Origin: Shimia sp965227725 | GTDB taxonomy: Bacteria > Pseudomonadota > Alphaproteobacteria > Rhodobacterales > Rhodobacteraceae | NCBI RefSeq assembly: GCF_965227725.1 | Contig: NZ_CBDDGH010000001.1 | Coordinates: forward strand, 186,001 to 250,000 | Reading direction: 5' to 3' | DNA length: 64,000 bases | Part shown: positions 43,824 to 52,893 of the stretch, piece after piece | Numbering within the stretch: the stretch's first letter is position 1 | Layout: each line of letters opens with the position of its first letter | The notes under the pieces: model-generated | What the model saw: only the letters and a program-made list of their open reading frames with translations | What the model was told of the DNA's origin: nothing | Databases searched by the model: none | Translations under genes and position numbers: made by a program

Positions 43824-44831
43824 ATGACCACCAAGATAGCCATCAACGGATTTGGCCGCATCGGGCGCGGTGTACTGCGTGCCCTGATCGAAAGCGGCGT
43901 AGACGATATTGAAGTCGTAGCCATTAACGATCTGTCACCGAACGACCACCTCGTTCACCTGCTGAAATACGACAGCGTGCACGGCCGCTTGAACGCGGAT
44001 GTGTCGCTGGAAGGCAACGTGATGAAAGTGGCAGGCCAATCGATCCGCCTTACCGCGATCCGCGACCCGCAGGAACTGCCTTGGTCAGACGTGGACGTAG
44101 CCTATGAGTGCACAGGCATTTTCACTGCACGCGATAAGGCGGCGCTGCTGCTGGAAAGCGGTGCCAAGCGCGTATTGATCTCCGCCCCCGGCGCAAATGC
44201 TGACAAAACAGTTGTGTTCGGAGTCAACGATGATGCGCTAACCGTTGAAGATGTGATTGTCTCAAACGCGTCCTGCACCACCAACTGTCTTGCCCCCGTG
44301 GCCAAAGTGCTCGACGATGCTTTCGGCATCAAAACCGGCTACATGACAACGATCCACGCCTACACCGGCGATCAGCCAACCCATGACACAAACCACAAAG
44401 ATCTCTACCGCGCCCGTGCCGCCGCGCTGTCCATGATCCCAACTTCGACTGGCGCCGCCCGGGCGATCTCTCTCGTATTGCCGCACCTGAAAGGCAAACT
44501 GGAAGGTTCCGCCGTGCGCGTGCCCACCGCCAATGTCTCTATGGTTGACTTGGTGTTTGTGCCTTCCAAAGAAGCCTCTATAGAGAGTGTGAACGCCGCG
44601 GTCAAAGCTGCCGCCGAAGGCCCGCTAAAAGGCGTGCTCGGCTATGAGGAAGCACCACTTGTCTCCGCGGACTTCAACCATGACAGTCATTCTTCGGTCT
44701 TCGCACCGGCTCAGACCAGCGTCACCGAAGAAGGTCTGGTGCGCGTGGTCAGCTGGTATGACAACGAATGGGGCTTCTCCAACCGCATGCTCGACACAGG
44801 CCGCCGTATGGGCGCGCTTCTGAAGGGTTAA
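43824..44831 (+). CDS. gap: Glyceraldehyde-3-phosphate dehydrogenase, type I
   Basis: 335 residues. INGFGRIGRGVLRA binds NAD; catalytic Cys151 lies in SNASCTTNCLAP and His178 in TTIHAYT. The residue after VVAIN is Asp, as in NAD-preferring enzymes. GGGAGAAAG precedes the ATG. Leading an Entner-Doudoroff operon, it would oxidise the glyceraldehyde 3-phosphate released by Eda. It is 5 bases from zwf. A second gap for glycolysis may exist elsewhere. Confidence 0.94.
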   Translation: MTTKIAINGFGRIGRGVLRALIESGVDDIEVVAINDLSPNDHLVHLLKYDSVHGRLNADVSLEGNVMKVAGQSIRLTAIRDPQELPWSDVDVAYECTGIFTARDKAALLLESGAKRVLISAPGANADKTVVFGVNDDALTVEDVIVSNASCTTNCLAPVAKVLDDAFGIKTGYMTTIHAYTGDQPTHDTNHKDLYRARAAALSMIPTSTGAARAISLVLPHLKGKLEGSAVRVPTANVSMVDLVFVPSKEASIESVNAAVKAAAEGPLKGVLGYEEAPLVSADFNHDSHSSVFAPAQTSVTEEGLVRVVSWYDNEWGFSNRMLDTGRRMGALLKG

Positions 44832-44836
44832 ATCAG

Positions 44837-46291
44837 ATGGTCGCGCGCGTTATCCCCGTTGCTCCGTTTGATCTGGTGATCTTTGGAGCCACCGGTGATC
44901 TGGCCCGTCGCAAAATTTTGCCGGGGCTGTTTCACAGATTTCGCGCGGGCCAAATGCCTGCTGAGGCGCGCATCATTGGTGCGGCGCGGTCCGACATGGA
45001 CAACGCCGCATTCCGCGCCTTGATCAAAGACGCAATTGTGGAATTTGTGGACGAAGGCCTCCGTCCAGGCGACACGGTTGACACGTTTGTTGAGCGGCTC
45101 GCTTACTTTCACGTCGATGCAACCGGCGAAGACGGCTGGCAGGCGCTGAAAGGCTATCTGCGGAATGACACCATCCGCACCTTCTATCTCTCGGTCAGCC
45201 CATCTCTCTTTGGCGCAATCGCCCAGCGGCTGAGCCAGCATGGCATCGCCACACCAGACAGCCGTATTGTGGTTGAAAAGCCCTTCGGCCACGATCTGGC
45301 AAGCGCCCAGGCGCTGAACAAGGATCTGCTGTCGCATTTTGACGAACAACAGATTTACCGCATCGACCACTACCTTGGCAAAGAGACCGTGCAGAACCTC
45401 ATGGCTCTGCGCTTTGCCAACTCACTGTTTGAACCGCTGTGGAATTCAACCCACATCGACCATGTTCAGATCACCGTCGCCGAAAGCATCGGGGTGGCTG
45501 GTCGCGGCGGGTACTATGACCAGTCCGGAGCAATGCGCGACATGGTGCAGAACCACCTGATGCAGCTGCTGTGCCTGATCGCGATGGAGCCGCCTTCCAA
45601 GTTCACGCCCAATTCCGTGCGCGATGAGAAGGTCAAGGTGATCGAAGCGCTGGAACCAGTTGAGCTCAGCGACATCGTGCGCGGCCAATATCTCGCAGGC
45701 AGGGATGGCAGCAGCTACCTCGAAGACGTCGAAAACACCGACAGCCGCACCGAAAGCTTTATCGCGATGAAACTCGCTGTAGGAAACTGGCGGTGGGCCG
45801 GCACGCCTTTCTATCTGCGCACCGGTAAGCGCCTGCGCGGTCGCAGCTCCGAAATCGCCGTTGTCTTCCGCGACCCGCCTCACAACATCTTCCCCAATAA
45901 GATGGAAGGGCGCAAAGGCAATGCGCTGATCATTCGTTTGCAACCGGACGAAGGCATCACCCTGCGCACCACCATCAAAGAGCCTGGCCCGGGCGGTATG
46001 CGCCTGACCGAGGTTGCGATGGATATGTCCTTTGCCGAAGCTCTTGGTGAAAATCTTATCTCACAAGACGCCTACGAGCGGCTTATTATGGATGTCATCC
46101 GCGGCGACCAAACGCTATTCATGCGGGGTGATGAAGTTGAAGCCGCTTGGGCTTGGGCCGATCCGCTGATTTCCGCGTGGGAAGAGGCTGGACAGCGCCC
46201 CGTGCCCTATGATCCGGGCAGCTCCGGCCCCGAAGAAGCGCTTATGTTGATGCATCAGGGCGGGCGTCGCTGGCGCCCGATCGGTAACTAA
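44837..46291 (+). CDS. zwf: Glucose-6-phosphate 1-dehydrogenase
   Basis: 484 residues from the ATG at 44837; the longer frame would overlap gap. FGATGDLARRKILPGL is the NADP-binding loop, VEKPFGHDL the substrate loop, and RIDHYLGKE the catalytic His segment. It makes 6-phosphogluconolactone for the Entner-Doudoroff route. No 6-phosphogluconolactonase gene follows it in this operon. Confidence 0.95.
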   Translation: MVARVIPVAPFDLVIFGATGDLARRKILPGLFHRFRAGQMPAEARIIGAARSDMDNAAFRALIKDAIVEFVDEGLRPGDTVDTFVERLAYFHVDATGEDGWQALKGYLRNDTIRTFYLSVSPSLFGAIAQRLSQHGIATPDSRIVVEKPFGHDLASAQALNKDLLSHFDEQQIYRIDHYLGKETVQNLMALRFANSLFEPLWNSTHIDHVQITVAESIGVAGRGGYYDQSGAMRDMVQNHLMQLLCLIAMEPPSKFTPNSVRDEKVKVIEALEPVELSDIVRGQYLAGRDGSSYLEDVENTDSRTESFIAMKLAVGNWRWAGTPFYLRTGKRLRGRSSEIAVVFRDPPHNIFPNKMEGRKGNALIIRLQPDEGITLRTTIKEPGPGGMRLTEVAMDMSFAEALGENLISQDAYERLIMDVIRGDQTLFMRGDEVEAAWAWADPLISAWEEAGQRPVPYDPGSSGPEEALMLMHQGGRRWRPIGN

Positions 46292-46325
46292 GGCCAATCG
46301 GCCCAAGATAGGAAGGATGGCTCCC

Positions 46326-48140
46326 ATGCCGCTCCACCCAACCGTTGAAAAAGTCACCGAGCGCATCATTGCGCGCAGCAAACCGCACCGTGGCGCCTAT
46401 CTGGAGCGCATGGCACAAGCCGCCAGCCAAGGCCCTGCCCGCGCACATCTCAGCTGCTCCGGCCAGGCCCATGCCTATGCAGGTGCGGGCGAAGATCAAT
46501 CTGCACTGTCGACCGGCACCGCTGGCAACCTCGGCATCATCACCGCCTACAATGACATGCTCTCAGCGCATCAACCCTTTGAGCGCTATCCCACGCTGAT
46601 CCGCGATGCCGCGCGCGCGGCCGGTGGCACAGCCCAAGTGGCTGGCGGTGTTCCCGCCATGTGTGATGGTGTCACGCAGGGCGAAGCTGGCATGGAACTT
46701 TCCCTGTTCTCCCGAGATGTGATTGCCCTCGCCGCCGGCGTTGCGCTCAGCCACAACACCTTTGATGCATCCGTCTACCTTGGCGTGTGCGACAAAATCG
46801 TGCCCGGCCTTGTGATCGCGGCACAGAGCTTTGGCCACCTCCCAGCGGTCTTCCTGCCCGCTGGCCCAATGACCTCTGGCATCTCAAACGATGAGAAAGC
46901 CAAGGTCCGTCAACGCTTTGCGGCAGGCGAGGCTGATCGTGCGGAGCTTATGGCCTCAGAAATGGCGGCATATCATGGCCCGGGCACCTGCACGTTCTAT
47001 GGGACCGCCAATACCAACCAGATGCTGATGGAGTTCATGGGCCTGCACCTGCCGGGTTCCAGTTTCGTCTCCCCCAACACCGATTTGCGCGATGCGCTCA
47101 CCGAAGAAGGTGCACGACGCGCGCTCTCTCTTTCTGCGCTCGGCAACAACTACACCCCAACTTGCGATATTCTGGACGAAAAAGCCTTTGTGAATGGCAT
47201 GATCGGCCTCAATGCCACCGGCGGCTCCACCAACCTGCTGATCCACCTGATCGCCATGGCACGTGCAGGCGGTATCGTGCTGACATGGGAAGATTTTGCA
47301 GAATTGTCTGACGCGACCCCTCTTCTGGCACGCGTCTATCCCAATGGCCTTGCTGATGTGAACCATTTTCACGCAGCCGGCGGACTTGGATACATGATTG
47401 GAGAACTTCTCTCCGCGGGCCTTCTGCACAGCGACACCAAAACCGTCGCAGGCGAAGGATTGGAAAACTACACGCAAGAACCGAAACTGATAGACGGTGC
47501 CTTGATCTGGCAGCCCGGGACAAAAGTGTCGCTCAACGACAAAATTGTACGCCCGGCGACTGATCCCTTCCAACCAACGGGCGGTCTTGCACGGCTTACC
47601 GGCAATCTCGGCACCTCTGTGATGAAGATCTCCGCCGTGGCTCCAGAACATCGCTTGGTCGAGGCACCGGCCCGGGTTTTCCATGATCAGGACGAAGTAA
47701 AAGCCGCCTTCCAAGCCGGCGAATTGACCGAAGACGTGGTGATTGTTGTGCGGTTCCAGGGCCCCAAGGCCAACGGTATGCCGGAACTGCACAGCCTAAC
47801 GCCGCTGATGTCGATTATGCAGGGCAAAGGCCTCAAGGTCGCATTTGTCACCGATGGGCGTATGTCGGGTGCATCTGGCAAGATCCCCGCCGCAATCCAT
47901 GTGAGCCCGGAAGCGCTCGACGGCGGCACCATCGCCAAACTCAAAGACGGCGATATCGTGCGTGTGAATGCCGAGGCGGGTGTCCTCGAAGTGCTCACAG
48001 AGGGTGTCGAAGAACGCCCTCCTGTTGTTGCAGATCTGACCGCTTATCAATCCGGCACAGGCCGCGATCTCTTTGCCACTTTCCGCAATGCCGTCGGCTC
48101 TGCCACCACCGGTGCCTCTATCTTTGAAGGATCACATTGA
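46326..48140 (+). CDS. edd: Phosphogluconate dehydratase
   Basis: 604 residues. An ATG at 46317 lies directly against the AGGAAGG, so the ATG at 46326 with correct spacing is the better start. It is an IlvD/Edd-family Fe-S dehydratase: AYNDMLSAHQPFERYP, VPAMCDGVTQGEAGMELSLFSRD and GTCTFYGTANTNQMLMEFMG contain the cluster cysteines. It converts 6-phosphogluconate to 2-keto-3-deoxy-6-phosphogluconate. Its stop overlaps eda (TGATG). Confidence 0.94.
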   Translation: MPLHPTVEKVTERIIARSKPHRGAYLERMAQAASQGPARAHLSCSGQAHAYAGAGEDQSALSTGTAGNLGIITAYNDMLSAHQPFERYPTLIRDAARAAGGTAQVAGGVPAMCDGVTQGEAGMELSLFSRDVIALAAGVALSHNTFDASVYLGVCDKIVPGLVIAAQSFGHLPAVFLPAGPMTSGISNDEKAKVRQRFAAGEADRAELMASEMAAYHGPGTCTFYGTANTNQMLMEFMGLHLPGSSFVSPNTDLRDALTEEGARRALSLSALGNNYTPTCDILDEKAFVNGMIGLNATGGSTNLLIHLIAMARAGGIVLTWEDFAELSDATPLLARVYPNGLADVNHFHAAGGLGYMIGELLSAGLLHSDTKTVAGEGLENYTQEPKLIDGALIWQPGTKVSLNDKIVRPATDPFQPTGGLARLTGNLGTSVMKISAVAPEHRLVEAPARVFHDQDEVKAAFQAGELTEDVVIVVRFQGPKANGMPELHSLTPLMSIMQGKGLKVAFVTDGRMSGASGKIPAAIHVSPEALDGGTIAKLKDGDIVRVNAEAGVLEVLTEGVEERPPVVADLTAYQSGTGRDLFATFRNAVGSATTGASIFEGSH

Positions 48141-48787
48141 TGCCGATCACCCCAAAGGATGCCAGCGCACAGGCCCGCGATATCTGCAACGCGGCCCCAA
48201 TCGTTCCTGTACTCGTTGTCGAAAATGCCTCTGACGCCAAACCTTTGGCCGAGGCACTGGTTGCGGGTGGCCTGCCCGCGCTAGAAGTAACCTTGCGCAC
48301 ACCAGCCGCACTGGATGTGATCCGCGCAATGGCCGAGGTGCCTGGCGGTATGGTTGGTGCTGGTACCCTGCTGACACCGGCAGATGTGAAAGCCGCGAAA
48401 GACGCAGGTGCCACATTTGGCGTCTCTCCCGGTGCCACCGACACGCTGATTGCCGCATGTGAGGCCGAGGGGCTTCCCCTCCTGCCCGGTGCAGCCTCCG
48501 CCAGTGAGGCCATGGCGCTGCTGGAACGCGGCTATGACATGCTGAAGTTTTTCCCAGCTGAGGCAGCAGGTGGCGCAAAATTCCTCGGTTCCCTGGCAAG
48601 CCCGCTACCGCAAATTTCCTTCTGCCCAACTGGCGGTGTGAACCCGCAAAACGCTGGTGATTACCTGTCTTTGCCCAACGTGGTTTGCGCAGGCGGCAGT
48701 TGGGTCGCCCCCTCAAAGCTTGTCAAAGCTGGCGCATGGGACGAAATCGAAGCGCTGGCCAAAGAAGCATCGCAACTACCGCGCTAG
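48140..48787 (+). CDS. eda: 2-dehydro-3-deoxy-6-phosphogluconate aldolase
   Basis: 215 residues from the ATG at 48140. LPALEVTLRTPAAL holds the catalytic Glu/Arg region and GYDMLKFFPAEAAGG the Schiff-base Lys; SFCPTGGVN binds phosphate. It cleaves KDPG to pyruvate and glyceraldehyde 3-phosphate. Last gene of the operon, 6 bases from the convergent MATE gene with no obvious terminator between. Confidence 0.94.
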   Translation: MPITPKDASAQARDICNAAPIVPVLVVENASDAKPLAEALVAGGLPALEVTLRTPAALDVIRAMAEVPGGMVGAGTLLTPADVKAAKDAGATFGVSPGATDTLIAACEAEGLPLLPGAASASEAMALLERGYDMLKFFPAEAAGGAKFLGSLASPLPQISFCPTGGVNPQNAGDYLSLPNVVCAGGSWVAPSKLVKAGAWDEIEALAKEASQLPR

Positions 48788-48793
48788 CCCTCC

Positions 48794-50182
48794 TCACCAA
48801 TTCCGACGGCCGCTCACATGATGCAGCGTGCTTTCTTCAGCGAATGGATCAACCGGCGCAGGTGCACTGAGCCGGTTGATTGTCTTTGAGGCCGCGATCA
48901 ACCCGACGATTGCAAACACTGCGCCCCCAAAGGCCTGGCCAAGCAACACCCCCGACGCGCCCCAAAGCGCCCCGCCTGCGATTACAAAGGGGTAAGTCCC
49001 CAATGTATGCCGCCCCCAATTCACATAGGTTGAATAGATCGGGTGCCCAAGATTGTTGAAACAAGCATTACAGACAAAGATCACACCGTTGAAAAACTGC
49101 AGAAGCGCAAGCGGCCCGCAGAAGAGGAAGATCAGCGTGCGCATCTCTCCCTCAGCGTCAAAGATATCCGCGATCGGCGCGCGCAGCACGAAAAGGATCA
49201 GCGCCGCAAACAGCGTGTAGGCGCTCAGAAACTGCAAACCGGCCTTCAACGTGCCGCGCACCCTGTCAAACTGGCTCGCCCCGAAGTTCTGACCAACGAT
49301 TGGCCCGATTGCGCCTGACAGCGCAAATACCACGGCAAAGGCCACCGGCAGCAACCGCCCTATTACCGCCATCGCAGCCACCGCATCGGTGCCATAGCGC
49401 GCCATTTCACGGGTTACGATGGCAGTTCCCAAAGGCGAGGCTACATTGGTCAACACAGCGGGCCCTGCAATCCCGCCAATCGCCTTGGCGTCGCGCACGA
49501 GGAGACGTACCGCAGGCCGCGCATAGCCATTGTGAATACGGATCACGCAAAAGAGCGCGTAGCCGCACATCACCATCCGCGCCACCACTGAGGCATAAGC
49601 GGCTCCATCAAGTCCAAGCCCGACGCCAAAGATCAGAATTGGATCCAGCGTGGCATTCACGAGGCCACCAAACACCGTCCCCATCATAGATCGGCGCGCA
49701 TCGCCATATGCCCGCAGCACCGCCATGCTTGCCATCGCTATGCCCATCAGCGGCATGGTTGGCAGTACGATGCTGACGTATCGCTTTGCCAGCGCTAAGG
49801 TCTCCGCCTCAGCGCCCAGCCAGGAAATGATTGGATCAAGCGAACTCAATACGCCAATCGGAACGAGCACGCCAATCATAGCGACAACAACAGCAACCGA
49901 AGTGGCATATTCGCGTGCCAGCTGCGGCTGATCCGCGCCCACCGAGCGCGCCACCAGAGAGCCTGAAGAGATCGATAGCCCGATATTGGTCGCGTTGGTG
50001 AAGAACAGCAATGTACCGGCATAACCTACGGCAGCCGCAAGTGCTTTGTTGCCAAGCATTGAGATGAAAATCATGTCGACAAAATCGACTGCGAAAATCG
50101 CCATCAAGCCGACGGACGAGGTGAGCGACATCACCGTGACATGCCGCATCAAAGCGCCTTGAAGGAAAACTGCCTTAGCCAA
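48794..50182 (-). CDS. MATE-family multidrug/toxin efflux protein
   Basis: 462 residues with about 12 hydrophobic segments in two homologous halves. FAVDFVDMIFISMLGNKALAAAVG and the matching second-half segment are MATE hallmarks. It should export organic cations or other toxic compounds by Na+ or H+ antiport. It starts 2 bases after the Kef-type gene stop, so kefF-like, kef-like and mate genes probably share one transcript, which suggests a joint role against toxic metabolites. Confidence 0.88.
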   Translation of the reverse strand: MAKAVFLQGALMRHVTVMSLTSSVGLMAIFAVDFVDMIFISMLGNKALAAAVGYAGTLLFFTNATNIGLSISSGSLVARSVGADQPQLAREYATSVAVVVAMIGVLVPIGVLSSLDPIISWLGAEAETLALAKRYVSIVLPTMPLMGIAMASMAVLRAYGDARRSMMGTVFGGLVNATLDPILIFGVGLGLDGAAYASVVARMVMCGYALFCVIRIHNGYARPAVRLLVRDAKAIGGIAGPAVLTNVASPLGTAIVTREMARYGTDAVAAMAVIGRLLPVAFAVVFALSGAIGPIVGQNFGASQFDRVRGTLKAGLQFLSAYTLFAALILFVLRAPIADIFDAEGEMRTLIFLFCGPLALLQFFNGVIFVCNACFNNLGHPIYSTYVNWGRHTLGTYPFVIAGGALWGASGVLLGQAFGGAVFAIVGLIAASKTINRLSAPAPVDPFAEESTLHHVSGRRNW

Positions 50183-50184
50183 AT

Positions 50185-52134
50185 TTATCGCCCCTGTTCC
50201 GGTTCATCTTTCTTCAGGTTCGCCGGTGGCGGCACCCACCCGTCCGAGGCTTGAACCCCAAAACCTGTGCTGGCATTGCGCAGCTCTTCTTCCATCTGCT
50301 CATTTAGCTCACGCGCCAAGGCTACAAACTCAGGATTGTCCCCTGCCCGCACCCCCGGTTTATGAACAGAAGCTGTATCCACAAGTAGTTTCCGGTCCGC
50401 TTTGGTGAACCTTCGCGCCAAGCGCTCCGCTTGGTAAGGGTGAATCCCGAGAGCTTCATAGGCAGAGCGCCCGGCCCGCACCGCGCTGTCAAAGGTTTCC
50501 CGCACAATGTCATTTGCACCAGCCTGGTACAGGTCATAGACATGCTCCCGGTCGACCGCACGCGCTACGATATGCACATGCGGGTGATGGCGCGACACAT
50601 ACTCCACCAGATGCGTAATTTGTTCTTTACCGTCGATGGTCACAACCAGCATCTTCGCGTCATCAATGCCCGCAGCATGCAGCATGTCCGGCCGAGTGCC
50701 GTCACCAAAAAACACTTTGGTGCCAAACCGGCGAACCATTTCAAGTTGCGTTGCGGAGTAGTCCACCAGCACGGGCTGTTCCCCGATTTGCCGCAGCATA
50801 CGTGCAACAACACCACCGAAGCGGCCATAGCCGACAACAATAACGGGGCTGCTATGATCAATCTCATCTGCCTCAGCCTCCTGGTCATGGGCAAACTTAG
50901 ACGCAACCACCCGATCGTAGAAGATGAACAACGCCGGCGTCAGCAGCATGGAGAGTGTCACCACAAGCAATGCAATCTGCGCGATCTCCTGCGGCAGCAC
51001 ATTGTTGGCAACAGTGAAACTCAACAGCACAAAGCCAAATTCACCCGCCTGAGCGAGCCCTAAGGTAAAAAGCCAGCGATCAGCCCCTTGCAGCTTAAAG
51101 ATCAGGGTCAAAACGTAGAGAACCAAGGCTTTGATCAGCATCACACCAAGCGTGATGCCCACCACCATACAGAGGTTCTCAGCAAGCAAACTGAAGTTGA
51201 TCGCCGCCCCGACGGTCATAAAAAATAGCCCCAGAAGAAGCCCCCGAAATGGATCGATGTCGCTTTCAAGTTCGTGTCTGTATTCGCTGTTCGCCAGAAC
51301 CACGCCTGCCAGGAAAGTGCCCAACGCAGGTGACAACCCAACAAGGCTCATCAAGAGCGCAATACCAATCACCAGCGCGAGCGCCGTTGCCACAAACACC
51401 TCGCGCAGGTTTGCCAGCGCTACAAAGCGGAACAAAGGGCGTGTCAGAAAGCTACCGATCACGCCAATGGAGCCTATTGCGGCCAAAGTGATCAGACCTA
51501 CCTGCCAGCCCGGACGCCCATCAACCAGACTGATCGCTGCATGGCCATCGCCATGCCCCTCCCCGTGTTCACCATTGTGCCCTCCGCCATGGGTCACATC
51601 GGCACCGTGCTCTGCCAATTCCGGCAAGGCCAAGAGTGGCAACAAAGCCAGCATTGGTATCACGGCAATGTCTTGAAACAACAGAACTTGGAATGACGAT
51701 TTCCCGCCCTGTGCCTGCATCAAGCCCTTTTCGTTGAGGGTCTGCAAAACGATGGCCGTAGAGGACAGGGCAAAAACCATTCCAAGCGCCAAAGCAACGG
51801 TGGGCTGCAGCCCAACAAGCATCGCAATTGCTGCGATCAATGCAATGCTCAACCCCACTTGCAAGCCGCCAAGCCCTAACAGTCGTCGCCGCATGGCCCA
51901 AAGCATCTTCGGATCAAGCTCCAAGCCCACCAGAAACAACATCATCACCACGCCAAACTCGGCAAAATGCTGGATTTCAATGATGTCCACATCCAACCAA
52001 TGGAGGATGGGAGAAATCGCAATACCTGCCAACAGGTAGCCCAAGACAGATCCCAATCCGAGCTTGGACGCCAAAGGCACAGCAATGACGCCCGCAATCA
52101 AAATGACGGTGGCAAGCAATAAGAAGCTGGTCAT
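50185..52134 (-). CDS. KefB/KefC-type monovalent cation:proton antiporter with TrkA-N domain
   Basis: 649 residues. The N-terminal ~400 residues form a CPA2 antiporter with about 12 TMs (EFGVVMMLFLVGLELDPKMLW; FALSSTAIVLQTLNEKG). An RCK/TrkA-N domain follows (VIVVGYGRFGGVVARML binds nucleotide) and then a short tail. An external loop at residues ~172-205 is rich in His, Gly and Asp/Glu. KefC proteins release K+ when glutathione adducts of electrophiles form. Its start overlaps the KefF-like stop by 4 bases. Confidence 0.9.
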   Translation of the reverse strand: MTSFLLLATVILIAGVIAVPLASKLGLGSVLGYLLAGIAISPILHWLDVDIIEIQHFAEFGVVMMLFLVGLELDPKMLWAMRRRLLGLGGLQVGLSIALIAAIAMLVGLQPTVALALGMVFALSSTAIVLQTLNEKGLMQAQGGKSSFQVLLFQDIAVIPMLALLPLLALPELAEHGADVTHGGGHNGEHGEGHGDGHAAISLVDGRPGWQVGLITLAAIGSIGVIGSFLTRPLFRFVALANLREVFVATALALVIGIALLMSLVGLSPALGTFLAGVVLANSEYRHELESDIDPFRGLLLGLFFMTVGAAINFSLLAENLCMVVGITLGVMLIKALVLYVLTLIFKLQGADRWLFTLGLAQAGEFGFVLLSFTVANNVLPQEIAQIALLVVTLSMLLTPALFIFYDRVVASKFAHDQEAEADEIDHSSPVIVVGYGRFGGVVARMLRQIGEQPVLVDYSATQLEMVRRFGTKVFFGDGTRPDMLHAAGIDDAKMLVVTIDGKEQITHLVEYVSRHHPHVHIVARAVDREHVYDLYQAGANDIVRETFDSAVRAGRSAYEALGIHPYQAERLARRFTKADRKLLVDTASVHKPGVRAGDNPEFVALARELNEQMEEELRNASTGFGVQASDGWVPPPANLKKDEPEQGR

Positions 52135-52733
52135 TGGATCACCTCATTCAGGTTTTCGGCTTGTACCACCTCAAATGCATTGGCCGCTTCAAACGACACT
52201 TTGTCGTCGCGCAACGCGACCAACCAGCGTCGCCACCCTTCTGCATGAGGGCTTAATCCGTGCCCATCACGCTTGGCCAAAGCGCCATAGAGCACATAGG
52301 GTGAAAGAAATTGCATATGGCACAACCGCGCCGTTTGCTCCATCGGCGTCAGCAAAGTGCGCAGGCCAAAACCGTTATAGCCATCTGCTCCGTAGGCCTC
52401 TTCTGGCGCGCCGCAGGTAATACCCATCGACCAGATCTTACCCGCTAGTTTGTCTCCGCCAGTCCCATAGGCGAACCCATGTTCCAGCACCAAATCCTGC
52501 CATTCCTTGATGATCGAGGGTGAGGAATACCAGAATAGTGGATATTGAAAGAGGATCACATCGCTACGCAGCAGACGCTCCTGCTCGGCCGCTACATCGA
52601 TATCAAACCGAGGATACTTGGCGTAAAGATCGACAAATTCGATGCCTTCCACTGACTGTGTTGCCGCATTCATAGCTTTGTTTGCCATCGAATGCTGCGC
52701 ACCCGGATGCGCCTGATAGACCAATACGCGCAT
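52131..52733 (-). CDS. KefF-like NAD(P)H oxidoreductase (flavodoxin_2 family)
   Basis: 200 residues. RVLVYQAHPGAQHSMANKAM, FQYPLFWYSSPSIIKEWQDLVLEHGFAYG and GKIWSMGITCGAP are blocks of the NQO1/KefF family of FMN enzymes. These reduce quinones and also activate the partner Kef channel. Overlap with the Kef-type gene (ATGA) supports a KefF-KefC pair. Confidence 0.88.
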   Translation of the reverse strand: MRVLVYQAHPGAQHSMANKAMNAATQSVEGIEFVDLYAKYPRFDIDVAAEQERLLRSDVILFQYPLFWYSSPSIIKEWQDLVLEHGFAYGTGGDKLAGKIWSMGITCGAPEEAYGADGYNGFGLRTLLTPMEQTARLCHMQFLSPYVLYGALAKRDGHGLSPHAEGWRRWLVALRDDKVSFEAANAFEVVQAENLNEVIQ

Positions 52734-52843
52734 ATTCGGCGCCTCCCCACGTCAATGCTGCTGCGACACCTTGCCACCGCTTCTGATCAAGACCAACCCA
52801 ACACAGTCGGCCAAATGGCGATTTCTGCTTTCATGACACAAAG

Positions 52844-52873
52844 AAAAACGCCGCCCCAAGGGACGGCGTTTTT
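52844..52873 (-). terminator. Terminator of the nqr operon
   Basis: Minus-strand stem AAAAACGCCG / CGGCGTTTTT with a 10-base middle and a T tail, 20 bases past the nqrF stop. Nearly symmetric, so it could also act on plus-strand transcripts. Confidence 0.9.
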
Positions 52874-52893
52874 GATGTCTCATTGCGTTTGGC

